Source of the DNA: Gammaproteobacteria bacterium
Lineage (GTDB): Bacteria; Pseudomonadota; Gammaproteobacteria; Arenicellales; Poriferihabitantaceae
Assembly: GCA_009842505.1 (NCBI GenBank)
Contig: VYFG01000083.1
Coordinates: forward strand, 1-51,902
Length of the DNA: 51,902 bases
Reading direction: 5' to 3'
The stretch's first letter is position 1, and every line of letters begins with the position of its first letter. This document shows positions 18,871-30,696 of this stretch, in pieces. Below the pieces are notes generated by a model, which was not told the DNA's origin, did not search any database, and saw nothing but the letters and a program-made list of their open reading frames with translations. A program made the translations under genes and the position numbers.

Positions 18871-19689
18871 TCAGGCGATGGACTTGACCACACGATCCAG
18901 GGCTATCAGCCGCTCAAGCAGTGTTTCCATCTGCGCAAGAGGCCAGGCGTTGGGACCGTCGCTGAGCGCCTTGTCGGGATCGGGGTGTGTTTCCATGAAC
19001 AGGCCATCCACTCCCACTCCCACGGCCGCACTGGCAAGGGCGGGCACAAATTCCCGCTGGCCGCCCGACCTGCCGCCGGCGCCGCCGGGCAACTGCACCG
19101 AGTGGGTGGCGTCGAATACCACCGGCCTGCCCGTTTCCCGCAGAATGATCAGGCTGCGCATGTCCACCACCAGGTTGTTGTAACCGAAGGAGGCTCCACG
19201 CTCGCATACCATGACCGGTGACTCCGGGTTTGCCCCGAGCGCCTTGTCCACGACATGGCGCATTTCCCCGGGGGAAAGAAACTGCCCCTTCTTGATATTG
19301 CAGGGCTTACCGCTGCGGGCAACCGCCTCGACAAGGTCTGTCTGACGGCAGAGGAAAGCCGGGGTCTGAAGGACATCCACTACGCCTGCAGCATGATGCA
19401 CGTCTTCCACGGAATGCACGTCGGTCAGGACCGGAACACCGATCCTGTCCCGCACCTTGACCAGGATTTCCAGGCCATCGTCGCGCCCGGGACCCCGGTG
19501 GGACGTCGCCGCTGTCCGGTTGGCCTTGTCGAAGGAGGATTTGTATATGTAGGGGATGCCAAGACGATCGGTGATCTCCTTCAGTTCCGCCGCAACCGAC
19601 AGCGCCATGTCCTCGGACTCGATAACACAGGGACCGGCAATCAGAAAGAACGGTTGGCCGCCGCCGACCTCGAAATTCAGCAGTTGCAT
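18871..19689 (-). CDS. kdsA: 3-Deoxy-8-phosphooctulonate synthase
   Basis: KdsA condenses phosphoenolpyruvate with arabinose 5-phosphate to Kdo 8-phosphate for the inner core of lipopolysaccharide. The 272-residue protein contains [17 protein letters not shown] near residue 14, [12 protein letters not shown] near 50, [23 protein letters not shown] near 95, [20 protein letters not shown] near 135, and [11 protein letters not shown] near 193. The NIKKGQF asparagine is typical of the non-metal KdsA class. The flanking order pyrG-kdsA-eno is the common gammaproteobacterial one. Confidence 0.97.
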   Translation of the reverse strand: MQLLNFEVGGGQPFFLIAGPCVIESEDMALSVAAELKEITDRLGIPYIYKSSFDKANRTAATSHRGPGRDDGLEILVKVRDRIGVPVLTDVHSVEDVHHAAGVVDVLQTPAFLCRQTDLVEAVARSGKPCNIKKGQFLSPGEMRHVVDKALGANPESPVMVCERGASFGYNNLVVDMRSLIILRETGRPVVFDATHSVQLPGGAGGRSGGQREFVPALASAAVGVGVDGLFMETHPDPDKALSDGPNAWPLAQMETLLERLIALDRVVKSIA

Positions 19690-19704
19690 TCGGATCGCAA
19701 TCGG

Positions 19705-21662
<1,958 letters not shown>

Positions 21663-23135
21663 CTAGATTTGGTTTCGCTTCATCTCCGGAGACCAGGCCA
21701 GTCTAAGTTCCCGGCGAGGCACGGGCGGAGGATCCACCTCCGGGGCACCACCCCCTGGCGGTCGTGCCGTTGCAGGAACGCACCAGCCGACCCCGTGGAA
21801 CCAGGCAACTCCGCCGTCACAGGCAAGATGCGGCAACAGGTCCCGCTCCCAGCCGGGCACGCCCCGTGCCTGGCAGGCCTTCTTCAGCGAGGTACTGTGG
21901 AACCGGCCGGGAAGCCGGATTCTCTCTCCTCCCCGGCGCCATCGCCAAAACAGCCTGCCGTATGACGACAGGCTCGTTCCCTCATCCGCCTTGGGGTCGG
22001 AATGAACCGATAGCCCCGGCACCAACTCGATATCTTCACCATGCCAGGGGATCTCTTCACCGGGTTCGGGCAACGACCCGAGCAGGTGGAGCCTGCCCCG
22101 GTATTCCCGAATGGATGCACCATGCCAATCCAGCCGCAACCCGCTCCGCACCCTGAATTCAGGCCCGGTCTGGACAACCCGGTCCAAGTCACGCAGGAGC
22201 ATCTTCATCCCCTGTCTGCCCGGTGCATCCAGCGATCCTGCATGTATCCACCGGCGCAGGATATCCTCACGGTCCACGGCATCCAGGGACAGCAGCCCCT
22301 TGACCGGTATGGGCGCATAACGACAGAAGATCCTCGTTGCCGCAGGATCCACGATTCCTGTCAACAGCCGCCGGGCCCTTGCCGAACGAATGCGCACCAT
22401 CCGTTGCAGTACTCTGGCCGTATCCGTCACGGTCCCATCCAGGTCGGGACAGTGCCGACGAAGTTCCGGAAGGACCCCTGTACGGATCCACACCCGCCGA
22501 TGCCCGGTATTCCGGTTGGACGGATCTTCAACCCAGCGCATCCCGCTGGATTCGACATAGGTCCGGAGCGCCGTGCGGGTGAATCCCAGCAGCGGCCTGA
22601 TCACCTCGCGGCGGTCACCGAAATCGAGTGCACGTCTTGGCAACATCCCTGCCACACGATGAATGCCCCGGCCCTCGAGCAGGTTCAGCAGGAACGTTTC
22701 CACCTGGTCATCCAGGTGGTGCGCCAGAAGGAGCAGGCACTCATCCGGCAGCGAGCGGCGGAACCAGCGATATCGTGCTTCCCTCGCCGCACCTTCCCGT
22801 ACCCTCGGCACCTGTCCATGGTTCCATCTGCCACTGACCAGGGAAACGCCCAACTCATGGCAAACCTGTTCGCAATGCCCCTGCCACAGGTCGGACTCGG
22901 TGTGAATGGCGTGATTGAAATGGAGTGCCAGCAGTCCGCCGCCGGCCCGGCTCTCCTTCATTCTCGACAGGCCAAGCAGCAATGCCGTGGAATCGACACC
23001 ACCGCTGAAACCCACGGCGAATCTCGCGTCCCTGGGAAGGTTCAGGGTGCCGTAGAGTATCCCGGCCAGTCGGTCGTGGTCGAATTCCAGACCTGGCCGA
23101 TGACGGTTAATGGCCCTTGACCCCGTACTTCCCAA
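21663..23135 (-). CDS. tilS: tRNA(Ile)-lysidine synthase TilS
   Basis: TilS attaches lysine to C34 of the CAU-anticodon tRNA-Ile2, so that it reads AUA rather than AUG. The frame gives up to 490 residues. The PP-loop ATP-binding motif [13 protein letters not shown] is at about residue 44, followed by [21 protein letters not shown] and [21 protein letters not shown]. The C-terminal domain has [15 protein letters not shown] and the usual [18 protein letters not shown]. The start is uncertain: the TTG at 23135 overlaps the accA 3' end by 29 bases, and no ATG lies in frame before the PP-loop. A non-AUG start is therefore required. Confidence 0.92.
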   Translation of the reverse strand: MGSTGSRAINRHRPGLEFDHDRLAGILYGTLNLPRDARFAVGFSGGVDSTALLLGLSRMKESRAGGGLLALHFNHAIHTESDLWQGHCEQVCHELGVSLVSGRWNHGQVPRVREGAAREARYRWFRRSLPDECLLLLAHHLDDQVETFLLNLLEGRGIHRVAGMLPRRALDFGDRREVIRPLLGFTRTALRTYVESSGMRWVEDPSNRNTGHRRVWIRTGVLPELRRHCPDLDGTVTDTARVLQRMVRIRSARARRLLTGIVDPAATRIFCRYAPIPVKGLLSLDAVDREDILRRWIHAGSLDAPGRQGMKMLLRDLDRVVQTGPEFRVRSGLRLDWHGASIREYRGRLHLLGSLPEPGEEIPWHGEDIELVPGLSVHSDPKADEGTSLSSYGRLFWRWRRGGERIRLPGRFHSTSLKKACQARGVPGWERDLLPHLACDGGVAWFHGVGWCVPATARPPGGGAPEVDPPPVPRRELRLAWSPEMKRNQI

Positions 23136-24066
23136 GCTTCATGAGGCGCTGGTATCGCTGCTCGAGCAGTACGTCCATGGGCCTGTCACACAGTTGATCC
23201 AGTGCGGCGGATACCGCGCTCGCGACGCTCCTTGATGCCGCATCGTAATCCCGATGCGCGCCGCCGGACGGTTCTGGGATCACTTTATCCACCAATCCTT
23301 GGGCACGCAACTCCCCCGTGGTCATCTTCATCGCCTCGGCCGCATCGGCAGCCTTTTCGGCGCTTTTCCAGAGTATGCTGGCACAGCCTTCCGGAGAAAT
23401 CACCGAATACACGGCATATTCCATCATCAGCAGGCGGTCACAGACCCCGATGGCGAGGGCGCCGCCGGACCCGCCCTCGCCGATCACGACGGATACAACC
23501 GGAACATTCAGGGACGCCATGACTTCCAGCGACCTTGCAATGGCCTCACTTTGGCCACGCTCTTCCGCCCCCACGCCGGGATAGGCGCCCGACGTATCGA
23601 TCAAAGTCACCACCGGCAGGTGAAACCGGTCCGCAAGCTGCATGACCCGCTGGGCCTTGCGATAGCCTTCGGGTCGCGGCATACCGAAATTCCGCCGGGT
23701 GCGTTCACGGGTGTCACGACCTTTCTGGTGACCGATCAGTGCGACGCTGCGGCCCCCGATCCGGCACATGCCTGCAACAATCGCGGCATCGTCGGAATAC
23801 ATCCGGTCCCCATGCAGTTCCTGGAAGTCGGTGCACATGCGCTCGACGTAATCCAGCGTATAGGGACGCAACGGGTGACGCGCGATCTGTGTGACCTGCC
23901 AGGGTGTCAGCTTGGAAAAGATATCCTCGGTCAGTTCCCGGTTCTTCTCCCGCATACGCTCGATTTCCTCGTCCAGATCCAGGGATCTGTCCGCACCAAC
24001 GCGTTGCAACTCGATGATTTTTTCCTCGAGTTCCGCAATGGGCTTTTCGAAATCGAGATAGTCCAT
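23107..24066 (-). CDS. accA: Acetyl-CoA carboxylase, carboxyltransferase subunit alpha
   Basis: AccA with AccD transfers the carboxyl group from biotin to acetyl-CoA to give malonyl-CoA. With ATG 24066 ([17 protein letters not shown]) the protein has 319 residues, exactly as in E. coli. The body shows [20 protein letters not shown] near residue 55, [20 protein letters not shown] near 130, [18 protein letters not shown] near 175, and the oxyanion region [15 protein letters not shown] near 222. The frame is open well upstream but the added residues match nothing. accA starts the accA-tilS series here rather than following dnaE. Confidence 0.97.
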   Translation of the reverse strand: MDYLDFEKPIAELEEKIIELQRVGADRSLDLDEEIERMREKNRELTEDIFSKLTPWQVTQIARHPLRPYTLDYVERMCTDFQELHGDRMYSDDAAIVAGMCRIGGRSVALIGHQKGRDTRERTRRNFGMPRPEGYRKAQRVMQLADRFHLPVVTLIDTSGAYPGVGAEERGQSEAIARSLEVMASLNVPVVSVVIGEGGSGGALAIGVCDRLLMMEYAVYSVISPEGCASILWKSAEKAADAAEAMKMTTGELRAQGLVDKVIPEPSGGAHRDYDAASRSVASAVSAALDQLCDRPMDVLLEQRYQRLMKLGKYGVKGH

Positions 24067-24124
24067 GGGGAATAAATACCTGGTTATATGAAGATATCCG
24101 GCAGGTGCCGAATATTGTAAACCA

Positions 24125-24649
24125 TCAGGATCCCTGTCGATTCCCGACCCGGTCCAGCATTGACGAAAACCCGGCAAGCGCATGCAGGATGCTCGCCAGA
24201 CGGACATCGTTCCGGCTGCCCGGGAACCGGCGGGTATCGGTTTCCACCACCCGGAAATCACCCGGCCCCCGGTGGGACCAGGCGAAGCAGACAGTACCCA
24301 CGGGTTTCTCCTCGCTCCCGCCGTCAGGTCCGGCGATGCCGGTCACGGACAGGGCAAAATCGGCCCCGGAAAAAGCCATTCCGCCCTCTGCCATTGCGAC
24401 GGCGGTTTGTTCGCTGACCGCGCCGTGCTCATCGATCAGCACCTCGGGAACACCCGCCAGTTCCGTCTTTGCCCGGTTGCTGTAGGTTACCAGCGACCGG
24501 TCGAACCAATCCGAACTGCCCGAAACGGAGGTGATGTGCCAGGCGATCCCCCCGCCGGTACAGGACTCCACTGTCACAAGGTGGCCGCCAAGTTCACGCA
24601 ACCGGATCCCGATGTGCTCACAAATCCGGACGATTTCCGTCTCCGGCAT
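24125..24649 (-). CDS. pncC: Nicotinamide-nucleotide amidohydrolase PncC (CinA C-terminal domain)
   Basis: PncC deamidates nicotinamide mononucleotide to nicotinic acid mononucleotide in NAD salvage. The 174-residue protein is the stand-alone CinA C-terminal domain, without the COG1058 domain. Family motifs: [21 protein letters not shown] near residue 25, [34 protein letters not shown], and [20 protein letters not shown] near 100. It often precedes recA, which is not nearby; here it sits between an M16 protease gene (23 bases upstream) and accA. Confidence 0.94.
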   Translation of the reverse strand: MPETEIVRICEHIGIRLRELGGHLVTVESCTGGGIAWHITSVSGSSDWFDRSLVTYSNRAKTELAGVPEVLIDEHGAVSEQTAVAMAEGGMAFSGADFALSVTGIAGPDGGSEEKPVGTVCFAWSHRGPGDFRVVETDTRRFPGSRNDVRLASILHALAGFSSMLDRVGNRQGS

Positions 24650-24672
24650 GGCCTGGGCGGTACTGAGAACCG

Positions 24673-27552
24673 CTATAGCGCCGGGAAATATCCCAGTGCG
24701 TCCCGGCGGAACGACACGGGATTTCCGGTCTGAACGTAACCGGCCGGATCGAGTGCTCCGGAACCGGCGCCCTCCCTGCGGCCCGGAGACTGTACCTTGA
24801 CCACGCGCGGCTTCAACGACAACAGTGCCCGGGCATAGGCAACCATTTCTTCCTGGGTCAGGTCATTCACTGCATCCGCCAGCCTCTTGCGGCTGTCGAA
24901 GTCATATTCCATCAGGTCGATTTCCCGCCAGTAACGCCTGGAACGGCTCTTCAGGTTGTTGTCCCTTGTAAGGAGCTGGGCCACCAGGCCTGCACGCGCA
25001 CGCCGGAAATCGTCATCGCTCATGCCGGCGATGTAGTCAGGAAACCCGGACAGAAAATCCTGTACCAATGCATCAATCTCGCTGGCATTATGGCTGGGGC
25101 TCTGAACCGACAGCAACAGACCGGGAACCTCGAGCAGGTCCATTGCGGTGGCAAACACCAGGTACCCGACACGGTTCATGGTGCGAAGCTCAAGGTAGAA
25201 CGGGGATTCGATGATCTGGCCCAGGAACCGGGAGCGCGCCAGCCCCCGGTAAGATTTCTCATCCCCCTGGAAGTAATAGGAAACCGCCGAGTCCCCGTGA
25301 TCCACATCCAGCGTACGAAGATAGGGTTTTGCGTAGCCGAGACGGCGGATCCGGGGCCTGGACGCCGTGTCGGCATCCGACAGGGCCGGCAATGCGGCAT
25401 GCACCTGATGATTCAGGGCCCTTGCCTGCTCCTCGGTCAGGTCCCCGTGCCCCAGGGAGACCACCGCTGCGTTGGTGGTGATGGTCTTCGCATGCCGGCG
25501 CACATCCTCGGCGGTGATATCCGGAATCTCCTCAAGGCGCTCAGTTTCAGTCCAGTACGGCTGCATCACGAGGCGGTAAATCTCATGCACGGTCTGCTCG
25601 GAGGGACGATCCAGCACGCGGTTTTCCAGCTCACGGGTCAGATCCGCCTTGGCAAGAGCCAGACGGTCCGAATCGAAGGCAGGCGCCCGTACGGCATCGA
25701 GGACGGTCTGCAACAGTTCGGACTGTTTGTCCTGAAAGCCGGTGATCCGGATGGACATGCCCCGGCTGTGGCGATAGAGGCTGTAGGAAAGGCCTGCCAG
25801 GTGTGCGGGGTAGCTGGCCGGATTGAGCTGGTCGTTCAGCAACCGGACCAGCAATTCCGTCAGGACCGCGCTTCGCGCCGTGTCGTTGGCCGCCGATGAC
25901 TTGATGCTCACGAAGTAATTCGCCCGCGGCGCGCGAAATTCCTGGTCACCCCGGTACCAGGCCGAGATGGGCTGGGACGATTCCAAGCGTACCGGCCTTG
26001 CATGCATGTCCACCAGTTGAGCCAGGTCCAGCCTTTCCGGGACATACGGATTGGCGTCCGGGAGGTGAAGGTCTGTATACTCCGTTTCTCCGGCGTCCCG
26101 CCAGCGCCCGATCCACTCGGGGTCCACCGGGGAAATACCGTGGCGGACCCCGTACCAGTCCGAGATTCTGCGCACCTTGTGTTTCTGGGACACGACCTGC
26201 AGATAGACCTGTTCCGGGACCAGATGATCCAGCAGGGTCCGGACCCGGTCGGGTGCGAACCGCTCCATCACGTAGGGTCCGCGCAGCACGTCCTCAAAGG
26301 GGTAATCATGCAGCCGGGAGGCCAGGGATCTGGCGAGCGCGCCGCCGCCTTGTTCCTCGGCGAACCGGAATGCGATCTCTCCCAGCTGACGCTGCTCCCT
26401 GAACCGCCATTCCTCCAGCCCGTGATCACGGATCAGGTGAATGGCGCGGAACAACATTTCCCCGATCTCGGCGATATGGTCGAGGCCGGGTTCGGTCAGT
26501 CCGATCGAGACCATCAGGGTCCCCTGGTGCCGGTCCATGAATCCGGCACCCGCGCTCAACGATTCCGCCCAGCCCCGTTGCTTGAGCGCCGCCAGCAGGG
26601 ATCCATCGCCCTCATGGCCCAGCAAATTGGAAATGAATCCCAGGGGCTTGCTGAGATACTCGTCGTAGACTGTGGGAATGGCCCACTGGAATGACACGCG
26701 GTTGACCTGTTTTTCCGGAACAATATCCAGACGCACCGGTGCCAGATCGCGGTTGAGGTAGGACTGGATATACAGTGGCGGGCTGGTTCCGCGTCCGGGA
26801 ATTTCGGCGAACTTTTCACGAACCCAGCCTTCCAGGGTATCCAGGGATTCCCGGCCCACCACGGCCAATCCCATGATATCGGCGGAATACCATTGTTCGT
26901 AGAACTGGATCAAGCGCTCCCGGACGGAAACTCCATCCCGATCCTGCAATGTGTCCGCCGATCCCACAGAAAACCGCGACCCGGGATGTCCGGGGTTCAG
27001 GATCTCCTTCTGGGTTTCCCAGATGCGCCGCCCCTCATCCTTCAGCCGGGCCTGGTATTCGGAATGCACGATCGACCGTTCCCGCTCCACGTACATCGCA
27101 TCGAAGGTCGGATCGATGAAGAATCGCGAAAACCTGTCCAGTGCCGGCTCCAGGCTGTCGTGATTGACATTGAAAAAGTAGTTGGTGTGAGCGTACGAGG
27201 TGTAGGCATTCTGATTTCCTCCATGATCCTTGATGAACGCCTGGTACTCGCCGGCTTCGGGATATTTTCCGGTACCCAGAAACAGCATGTGCTCGAGAAA
27301 GTGCGCGAGCCCGTTCCAGCCTGCAGGATCGCTCCCGCTGCCGATATGAACGTCCATCGAGGCTTCGGCGCGATCGGATTTCGGGTCGGACACCAACAGG
27401 ACCTTCAGGCCGTTATCCAGCACCAATCCCCGGTACTCCTTCCGGTCAAGGTCACTGCTGACCGGTACAACATACCGGGTAGCTTCCTGGGCGAGGGATG
27501 GCCCTGATATGGCCACGAAGACGACAACGAGAATTCCAAGTGATTTGCGCAT
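24673..27552 (-). CDS. Periplasmic M16 family metalloprotease (pitrilysin-like)
   Basis: An insulinase-like zinc peptidase that probably degrades peptides in the periplasm. From ATG 27552 (MRKSLGILVVVFVAISGPSL, then AQEA) it has 959 residues, the full length of protease III. The first 21-22 residues form a signal peptide ending SLA-Q. The inverted zinc motif is H84-F-L-E87-H88 and the third ligand is E165 (HSEY), with 76 residues between H88 and E165, the canonical spacing. The C-terminal half has the inactive M16 repeat (for example PYWTETERLEEIPD). A GTG 15 codons upstream would extend the protein and bury the signal peptide, so I reject it. It lies upstream of pncC with a 23-base gap. Confidence 0.93.
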   Translation of the reverse strand: MRKSLGILVVVFVAISGPSLAQEATRYVVPVSSDLDRKEYRGLVLDNGLKVLLVSDPKSDRAEASMDVHIGSGSDPAGWNGLAHFLEHMLFLGTGKYPEAGEYQAFIKDHGGNQNAYTSYAHTNYFFNVNHDSLEPALDRFSRFFIDPTFDAMYVERERSIVHSEYQARLKDEGRRIWETQKEILNPGHPGSRFSVGSADTLQDRDGVSVRERLIQFYEQWYSADIMGLAVVGRESLDTLEGWVREKFAEIPGRGTSPPLYIQSYLNRDLAPVRLDIVPEKQVNRVSFQWAIPTVYDEYLSKPLGFISNLLGHEGDGSLLAALKQRGWAESLSAGAGFMDRHQGTLMVSIGLTEPGLDHIAEIGEMLFRAIHLIRDHGLEEWRFREQRQLGEIAFRFAEEQGGGALARSLASRLHDYPFEDVLRGPYVMERFAPDRVRTLLDHLVPEQVYLQVVSQKHKVRRISDWYGVRHGISPVDPEWIGRWRDAGETEYTDLHLPDANPYVPERLDLAQLVDMHARPVRLESSQPISAWYRGDQEFRAPRANYFVSIKSSAANDTARSAVLTELLVRLLNDQLNPASYPAHLAGLSYSLYRHSRGMSIRITGFQDKQSELLQTVLDAVRAPAFDSDRLALAKADLTRELENRVLDRPSEQTVHEIYRLVMQPYWTETERLEEIPDITAEDVRRHAKTITTNAAVVSLGHGDLTEEQARALNHQVHAALPALSDADTASRPRIRRLGYAKPYLRTLDVDHGDSAVSYYFQGDEKSYRGLARSRFLGQIIESPFYLELRTMNRVGYLVFATAMDLLEVPGLLLSVQSPSHNASEIDALVQDFLSGFPDYIAGMSDDDFRRARAGLVAQLLTRDNNLKSRSRRYWREIDLMEYDFDSRKRLADAVNDLTQEEMVAYARALLSLKPRVVKVQSPGRREGAGSGALDPAGYVQTGNPVSFRRDALGYFPAL

Positions 27553-27640
27553 ACCGGGTTCGATGGAAAGAGTATTCAAAAGTTTGAAGCGGTTCACGGC
27601 ATCGGCCCTTATTTTCCGGATCGTTCCGATGGTACCAATT

Positions 27641-27654
27641 ACCTGATATCAGGT
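27641..27654. promoter_or_regulatory. Perfect 14-base palindrome upstream of the M16 protease
   Basis: ACCTGATATCAGGT is a perfect 14-base palindrome 89 bases upstream of the protease ATG, in the gap between it and tRNA-Glu. Size and symmetry suit a homodimeric repressor or activator. I do not recognise it as a known site (it lacks FNR or CRP half-sites). The rest of 27553-27803 holds no gene; CCCC/GGGG arms with a GGAA loop (27737-27748) lie downstream of tRNA-Glu. Confidence 0.35.
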
Positions 27655-27803
27655 CCCTCTTGCGAGAATCAAGAATTGCATTGCTCCCGCTTCAGGCGGA
27701 GGAATCGCCGGAACAGCGATCGGGCATGTGCCAGAACCCCTTCCGGGGTGTCGAAAGGGAAGTGGAAGAAAGCGACCTACATCCATGTAAGTCTTTGATT
27801 TGT

Positions 27804-27880
27804 TGGCGTCCCCAAGGGGATTCGAACCCCTGTCGCCGCCGTGAAAGGGCGGTGTCCTAGGCCAACTAGACGATGGGGAC
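27804..27880 (-). tRNA. tRNA-Glu (TTC)
   Basis: A 77-base cloverleaf with encoded CCA. The acceptor GTCCCCA pairs with TGGGGAC, the D arm is TCTAGTTGGCCTAGGAC, the anticodon stem CCGCC/GGCGG encloses CTTTCAC with anticodon TTC, and the T arm is AGGGG-TTCGAAT-CCCCT. It is the second of two tRNA genes after a shared promoter, downstream of gltX, which encodes its own synthetase. Confidence 0.97.
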
Positions 27881-27935
27881 TTGACCTTGCTGCCGGTTGG
27901 AAAATCTGCCTGTCGGACAAATCGGATACGGAAAC

Positions 27936-28011
27936 TGGTGGAGCCAGGCGGGATCGAACCGCCGACCTCAACACTGCCAGTGTTGCGCTCTCCCAGCTGA
28001 GCTATGGCCCC
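27936..28011 (-). tRNA. tRNA-Ala (GGC)
   Basis: A 76-base cloverleaf with encoded CCA. The acceptor GGGGCCA pairs with TGGCTCC (with a G-T pair), followed by discriminator A and CCA. The anticodon stem CAACA/TGTTG encloses CTGGCAG, anticodon GGC; the T arm is GCGGTTCGATCCCGC. It lies 55 bases upstream of tRNA-Glu and is probably co-transcribed with it. Confidence 0.97.
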
Positions 28012-28022
28012 GAAGGGCGCGT

Positions 28023-28051
28023 ATTGTACGGTCTGCCCATGGGGCGATCAA
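28023..28051 (-). promoter_or_regulatory. Promoter of the tRNA-Ala/tRNA-Glu pair
   Basis: Minus strand TTGATC (28051-28046), a 17-base spacer and TACAAT (28028-28023). The bases after the -10 element are ACGCGCCC, a GC-rich discriminator as in stringently controlled stable-RNA promoters. The start would be about 12 bases before tRNA-Ala. This argues that the tRNAs need not depend on gltX read-through. Confidence 0.68.
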
Positions 28052-28113
28052 GGTTTTTCGCCAGGTGCAATCCGTCTTTATACAAGGACCTTTCCGCAAG
28101 GATTGCCGCGCGT

Positions 28114-28129
28114 CCGAGATGGATCTCGG
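28114..28129. terminator. Hairpin after gltX, possible terminator without a U-tract
   Basis: CCGAGAT at 28114-28120 and ATCTCGG at 28123-28129 form a stem of six or more pairs, about 31 bases after the gltX stop on the minus strand and before the tRNA promoter. No T-run follows, so intrinsic termination would be weak. A 12-base GC palindrome overlaps the gltX stop as well (28149-28160). Confidence 0.3.
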
Positions 28130-28159
28130 TTCATCCGTACCGCCCGTTGGGCCCGGGCC

Positions 28160-29572
28160 CTACCCGGATGGGATCCCGGTTTCGATCGTACCAATGGCAC
28201 GGCGGATTCGTTTCAGCGTCCTGGTTTTACCCACCAGCCTCGTGGTGACATCAATGGGCGGTGTCGAGGTTCCGCCGGACAGTGCCACCCTGAGCGGCAG
28301 GGCCACGTCCGGAAACCTGACGCCCAGGTCGGCCACCACGGCCTTGATGGCGGTATTGATGTTGTCCGCGGTCCAGTCGTCCAGGGCTTCCAGGCTCTTC
28401 GCCAGCGCTGCCAGGCGGGGCACCGCCTCCGGGACAAGATGTTTGGCCGCTTCCGGGTCATGGCTTTCCGGTTCGGCATACAGATACCTGGACTGTTCGG
28501 CCATCTGCTCCAGGGTCTGTACACGATCCCGCAACACCTCCACCGCCTCGGACACACGGGGACCTTCACGCAGCCGGAGCCCCCGCGCGTGCAGCCTTGC
28601 AGCGAGTTCGTTGCCGAGCCTGGCCGTGTCGGCCTGGCGGATGTAATGCTGGTTGATCCAAAGGAGTTTTTCGAAATCGAAGCTGGCTGCGGAACGGTTG
28701 ATATCCTTGATATCAAACAGATCGATCATTGCGTCCAGGTCAAATATCTCCTGGTCGCCGTGGGACCATCCAAGCCTGACCAGATAATTCAGCAGGGCTT
28801 CGGGCAGAATTCCCATGTTGCGGAATTCAAGAACACTCGCCGCTCCATGGCGCTTGGAGAGCTTCTGGCCATCCTGTCCGTGGATCAGCGGCACATGGGC
28901 GAAAACCGGTAGCGGCGCACCCAGGGCATAAAAAATGTTGATCTGCCGGGGCGTGTTGCTGGTATGGTCATCACCACGAATCACATGGGTGATCCCCATG
29001 TCCGCGTCATCCACCACAACAGTCAGGTTATAGGTAGGAGACCCGTCGCTGCGGGCTATCACCATATCGTCCAGTTCACTGTTGCTGATTTCCACCCGTC
29101 CCCGAACCACATCCTCGAACACCACGGCACCCTCCAGCGGATTCCGGAACCTGACCACCGCTGATTCGCCTTCCCCCGGTGTCCGCCCCAGATCCCGGCA
29201 GTGATGGTCGTAACGGGGCTTCTCTCCCCTCTGGCGCTGGCGCTCCCGCAGGTCGTCCAGTCGCTTGCGGCTGCAAAAACAGTGATAGGCCTGCCCGTCC
29301 GCCAGCAGCTGCCCGATCACCTCCTTGTATCGGTCGAAACGCCGGGTCTGGAAATACGGGCCGCGGTTCCAGCCGAGCCCAAGCCATTCCATGGACTTCA
29401 TGATCTCCTCCACGGCTTCCGGAGTGGACCGCTCGATATCCGTGTCCTCAATTCTGAGTACCAGTTCGCCGCTCCGTCCACGGGCATAGAGCCAATTGAA
29501 CAGGGCGGTACGGGCGCCACCGATATGCAGGTACCCCGTGGGGCTGGGCGGAAATCGGGTGACGACGGTCAT
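28160..29572 (-). CDS. gltX: Glutamate--tRNA ligase
   Basis: GltX charges tRNA-Glu with glutamate. With ATG 29572 (MTVVTRFPPSPTGYLHIGGAR) it has 470 residues (E. coli 471). The class I HIGH motif is LHIGG near residue 14 and KMSKS is present as KLSKRHG near 242. Others are LRIEDTD near 40, the zinc-like CFCSRKRL near 100, and TYNLTVVVDDADMGITHVIRGDDHTSNT near 190-215. Its substrate tRNA-Glu is encoded just downstream, an arrangement known from Pseudomonas. The 228 bases up to tRNA-Pro contain no gene. Confidence 0.97.
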   Translation of the reverse strand: MTVVTRFPPSPTGYLHIGGARTALFNWLYARGRSGELVLRIEDTDIERSTPEAVEEIMKSMEWLGLGWNRGPYFQTRRFDRYKEVIGQLLADGQAYHCFCSRKRLDDLRERQRQRGEKPRYDHHCRDLGRTPGEGESAVVRFRNPLEGAVVFEDVVRGRVEISNSELDDMVIARSDGSPTYNLTVVVDDADMGITHVIRGDDHTSNTPRQINIFYALGAPLPVFAHVPLIHGQDGQKLSKRHGAASVLEFRNMGILPEALLNYLVRLGWSHGDQEIFDLDAMIDLFDIKDINRSAASFDFEKLLWINQHYIRQADTARLGNELAARLHARGLRLREGPRVSEAVEVLRDRVQTLEQMAEQSRYLYAEPESHDPEAAKHLVPEAVPRLAALAKSLEALDDWTADNINTAIKAVVADLGVRFPDVALPLRVALSGGTSTPPIDVTTRLVGKTRTLKRIRRAIGTIETGIPSG

Positions 29573-29800
29573 CGGGGCGCAGATGGACAAGCGCGGAAAG
29601 ATCGCAGGGATTCTATCGTAATTGCCGGTATACCCACAGTGGGAGGAGTGCGGTCGAGGTGGAGTATGGTTTATTTACCGGTGACCCGGGCCTGCCTGTT
29701 CGGATCCACCCGTAATCGATGGGGCGGTAGCTTCCACTACAGACCCCGTGCCCGGATAAGAACCGGTTTCAGTCCCGCCGGGCAGGATCCCATCAATGAT

Positions 29801-29877
29801 TGGTCGGGGTGAGAGGATTTGAACCTCCGACCACCGCAACCCCATTGCGGTGCGCTACCAGGCTGCGCTACACCCCG
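29801..29877 (-). tRNA. tRNA-Pro (GGG)
   Basis: A 77-base cloverleaf with encoded CCA. The acceptor CGGGGTG pairs with CACCCCG; the anticodon stem CCGCA/TGCGG encloses ATGGGGT, anticodon GGG; the T arm is GGAGGTTCAAATCCTCT. It follows the merR-like gene by 64 bases, its usual place after pheST-ihfA-merR in gammaproteobacteria, and may be cut from that transcript. Confidence 0.97.
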
Positions 29878-29941
29878 ATTAATTGAATTCGGACCGCAAA
29901 GGCCCGCTCCTGTCCAACCCCAACGGGCCGGGGCGCGGATT

Positions 29942-30319
29942 TTAACTCAAGATGTCGCTGACTTCATTGAGTTCGGCGATCAACTGTGAAATCACCTGGG
30001 AGCCTTTCTTGTCAATGCCGGAGGGGCTGACTGGCACTCCTTCGGATTCAACTTGCTCCAGGCGGGACCTGGCACCACTGATCGTAAATCCGTCCACGTA
30101 CAGCAACTGCCGGATACTGCGGATCAGCTTGACCTCGTGGCGCTGATAATATCTCCGATTGCCGCGACGCTTGACCGGTTTGAGTTGGGGAAATTCCTGT
30201 TCCCAATAACGCAGCACATGGGGCTTTACCAGGCAGAGCTTGCTCACTTCCCCGATGGTGAAGTAACGCTTGCTGGGAATCGGGGGCAATTCGAATCCCG
30301 CCGGGTCAAGCATGGTCAT
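29942..30319 (-). CDS. MerR-family transcriptional regulator
   Basis: A 125-residue MerR-type DNA-binding protein. The winged helix spans about residues 18-85: YFTIGEVSKLCLVKPHVLRY, then WEQEFPQLKPVKRRGNRRYY. A short C-terminal helix follows and no metal-binding cysteine pair is visible, so it is not a metal sensor. It is the unnamed regulator nearly always found just after ihfA in gammaproteobacteria; its target is not known. The ATG overlaps the ihfA stop by one base (TGATG). Confidence 0.93.
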   Translation of the reverse strand: MTMLDPAGFELPPIPSKRYFTIGEVSKLCLVKPHVLRYWEQEFPQLKPVKRRGNRRYYQRHEVKLIRSIRQLLYVDGFTISGARSRLEQVESEGVPVSPSGIDKKGSQVISQLIAELNEVSDILS

Positions 30320-30639
30320 CAGCGTTTCCTGCCCAACCTCTGAGTCAGTTCAAACGAATTGTCCACCACGCTCTGTTTCAACTTCTGGCTTGAGCGGAAT
30401 GTCACGACCCGCCTGGCAGAGATTGCCACCTCTTCCCCGGTTTTCGGGTTGCGACCGGGCCGCGAGGTCTTGTCACGCAGGGTAAAGCTGCCGAAACCCG
30501 ACAGTTTCACCGCCACGCCCTCCTCGAGGGACTGGCGGATCTTTTCGAAGAACAACTCGACAAATTCTTTTGCCTCACGCTTGTTGAGTCCCACTTCATC
30601 AAACAGGACATTGCACAAATCGGCTTTCGTTATTGTCAT
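30319..30639 (-). CDS. ihfA: Integration host factor subunit alpha
   Basis: IhfA with IhfB forms IHF, which bends DNA sharply at specific sites. The 106-residue protein (E. coli 99) shows [68 protein letters not shown] and the DNA-contacting [13 protein letters not shown]. The NPKTGEE arm holds the intercalating proline. It follows pheT after 57 bases, the classic pheST-ihfA order. fis is also in this window. Confidence 0.96.
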   Translation of the reverse strand: MTITKADLCNVLFDEVGLNKREAKEFVELFFEKIRQSLEEGVAVKLSGFGSFTLRDKTSRPGRNPKTGEEVAISARRVVTFRSSQKLKQSVVDNSFELTQRLGRKR

Positions 30640-30696
30640 CTGGTGTCCTCGGGCAATTCTTGCGATCTACACACTATCTCTTTAGGGGATGGTCGG

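Noticed and set aside
28149..28160. A 12-base palindrome GGGCCCGGGCCC at the gltX stop
   Set aside because: Pure G/C palindromes of this kind arise easily in GC-rich DNA, and it overlaps the coding end; no function can be argued.
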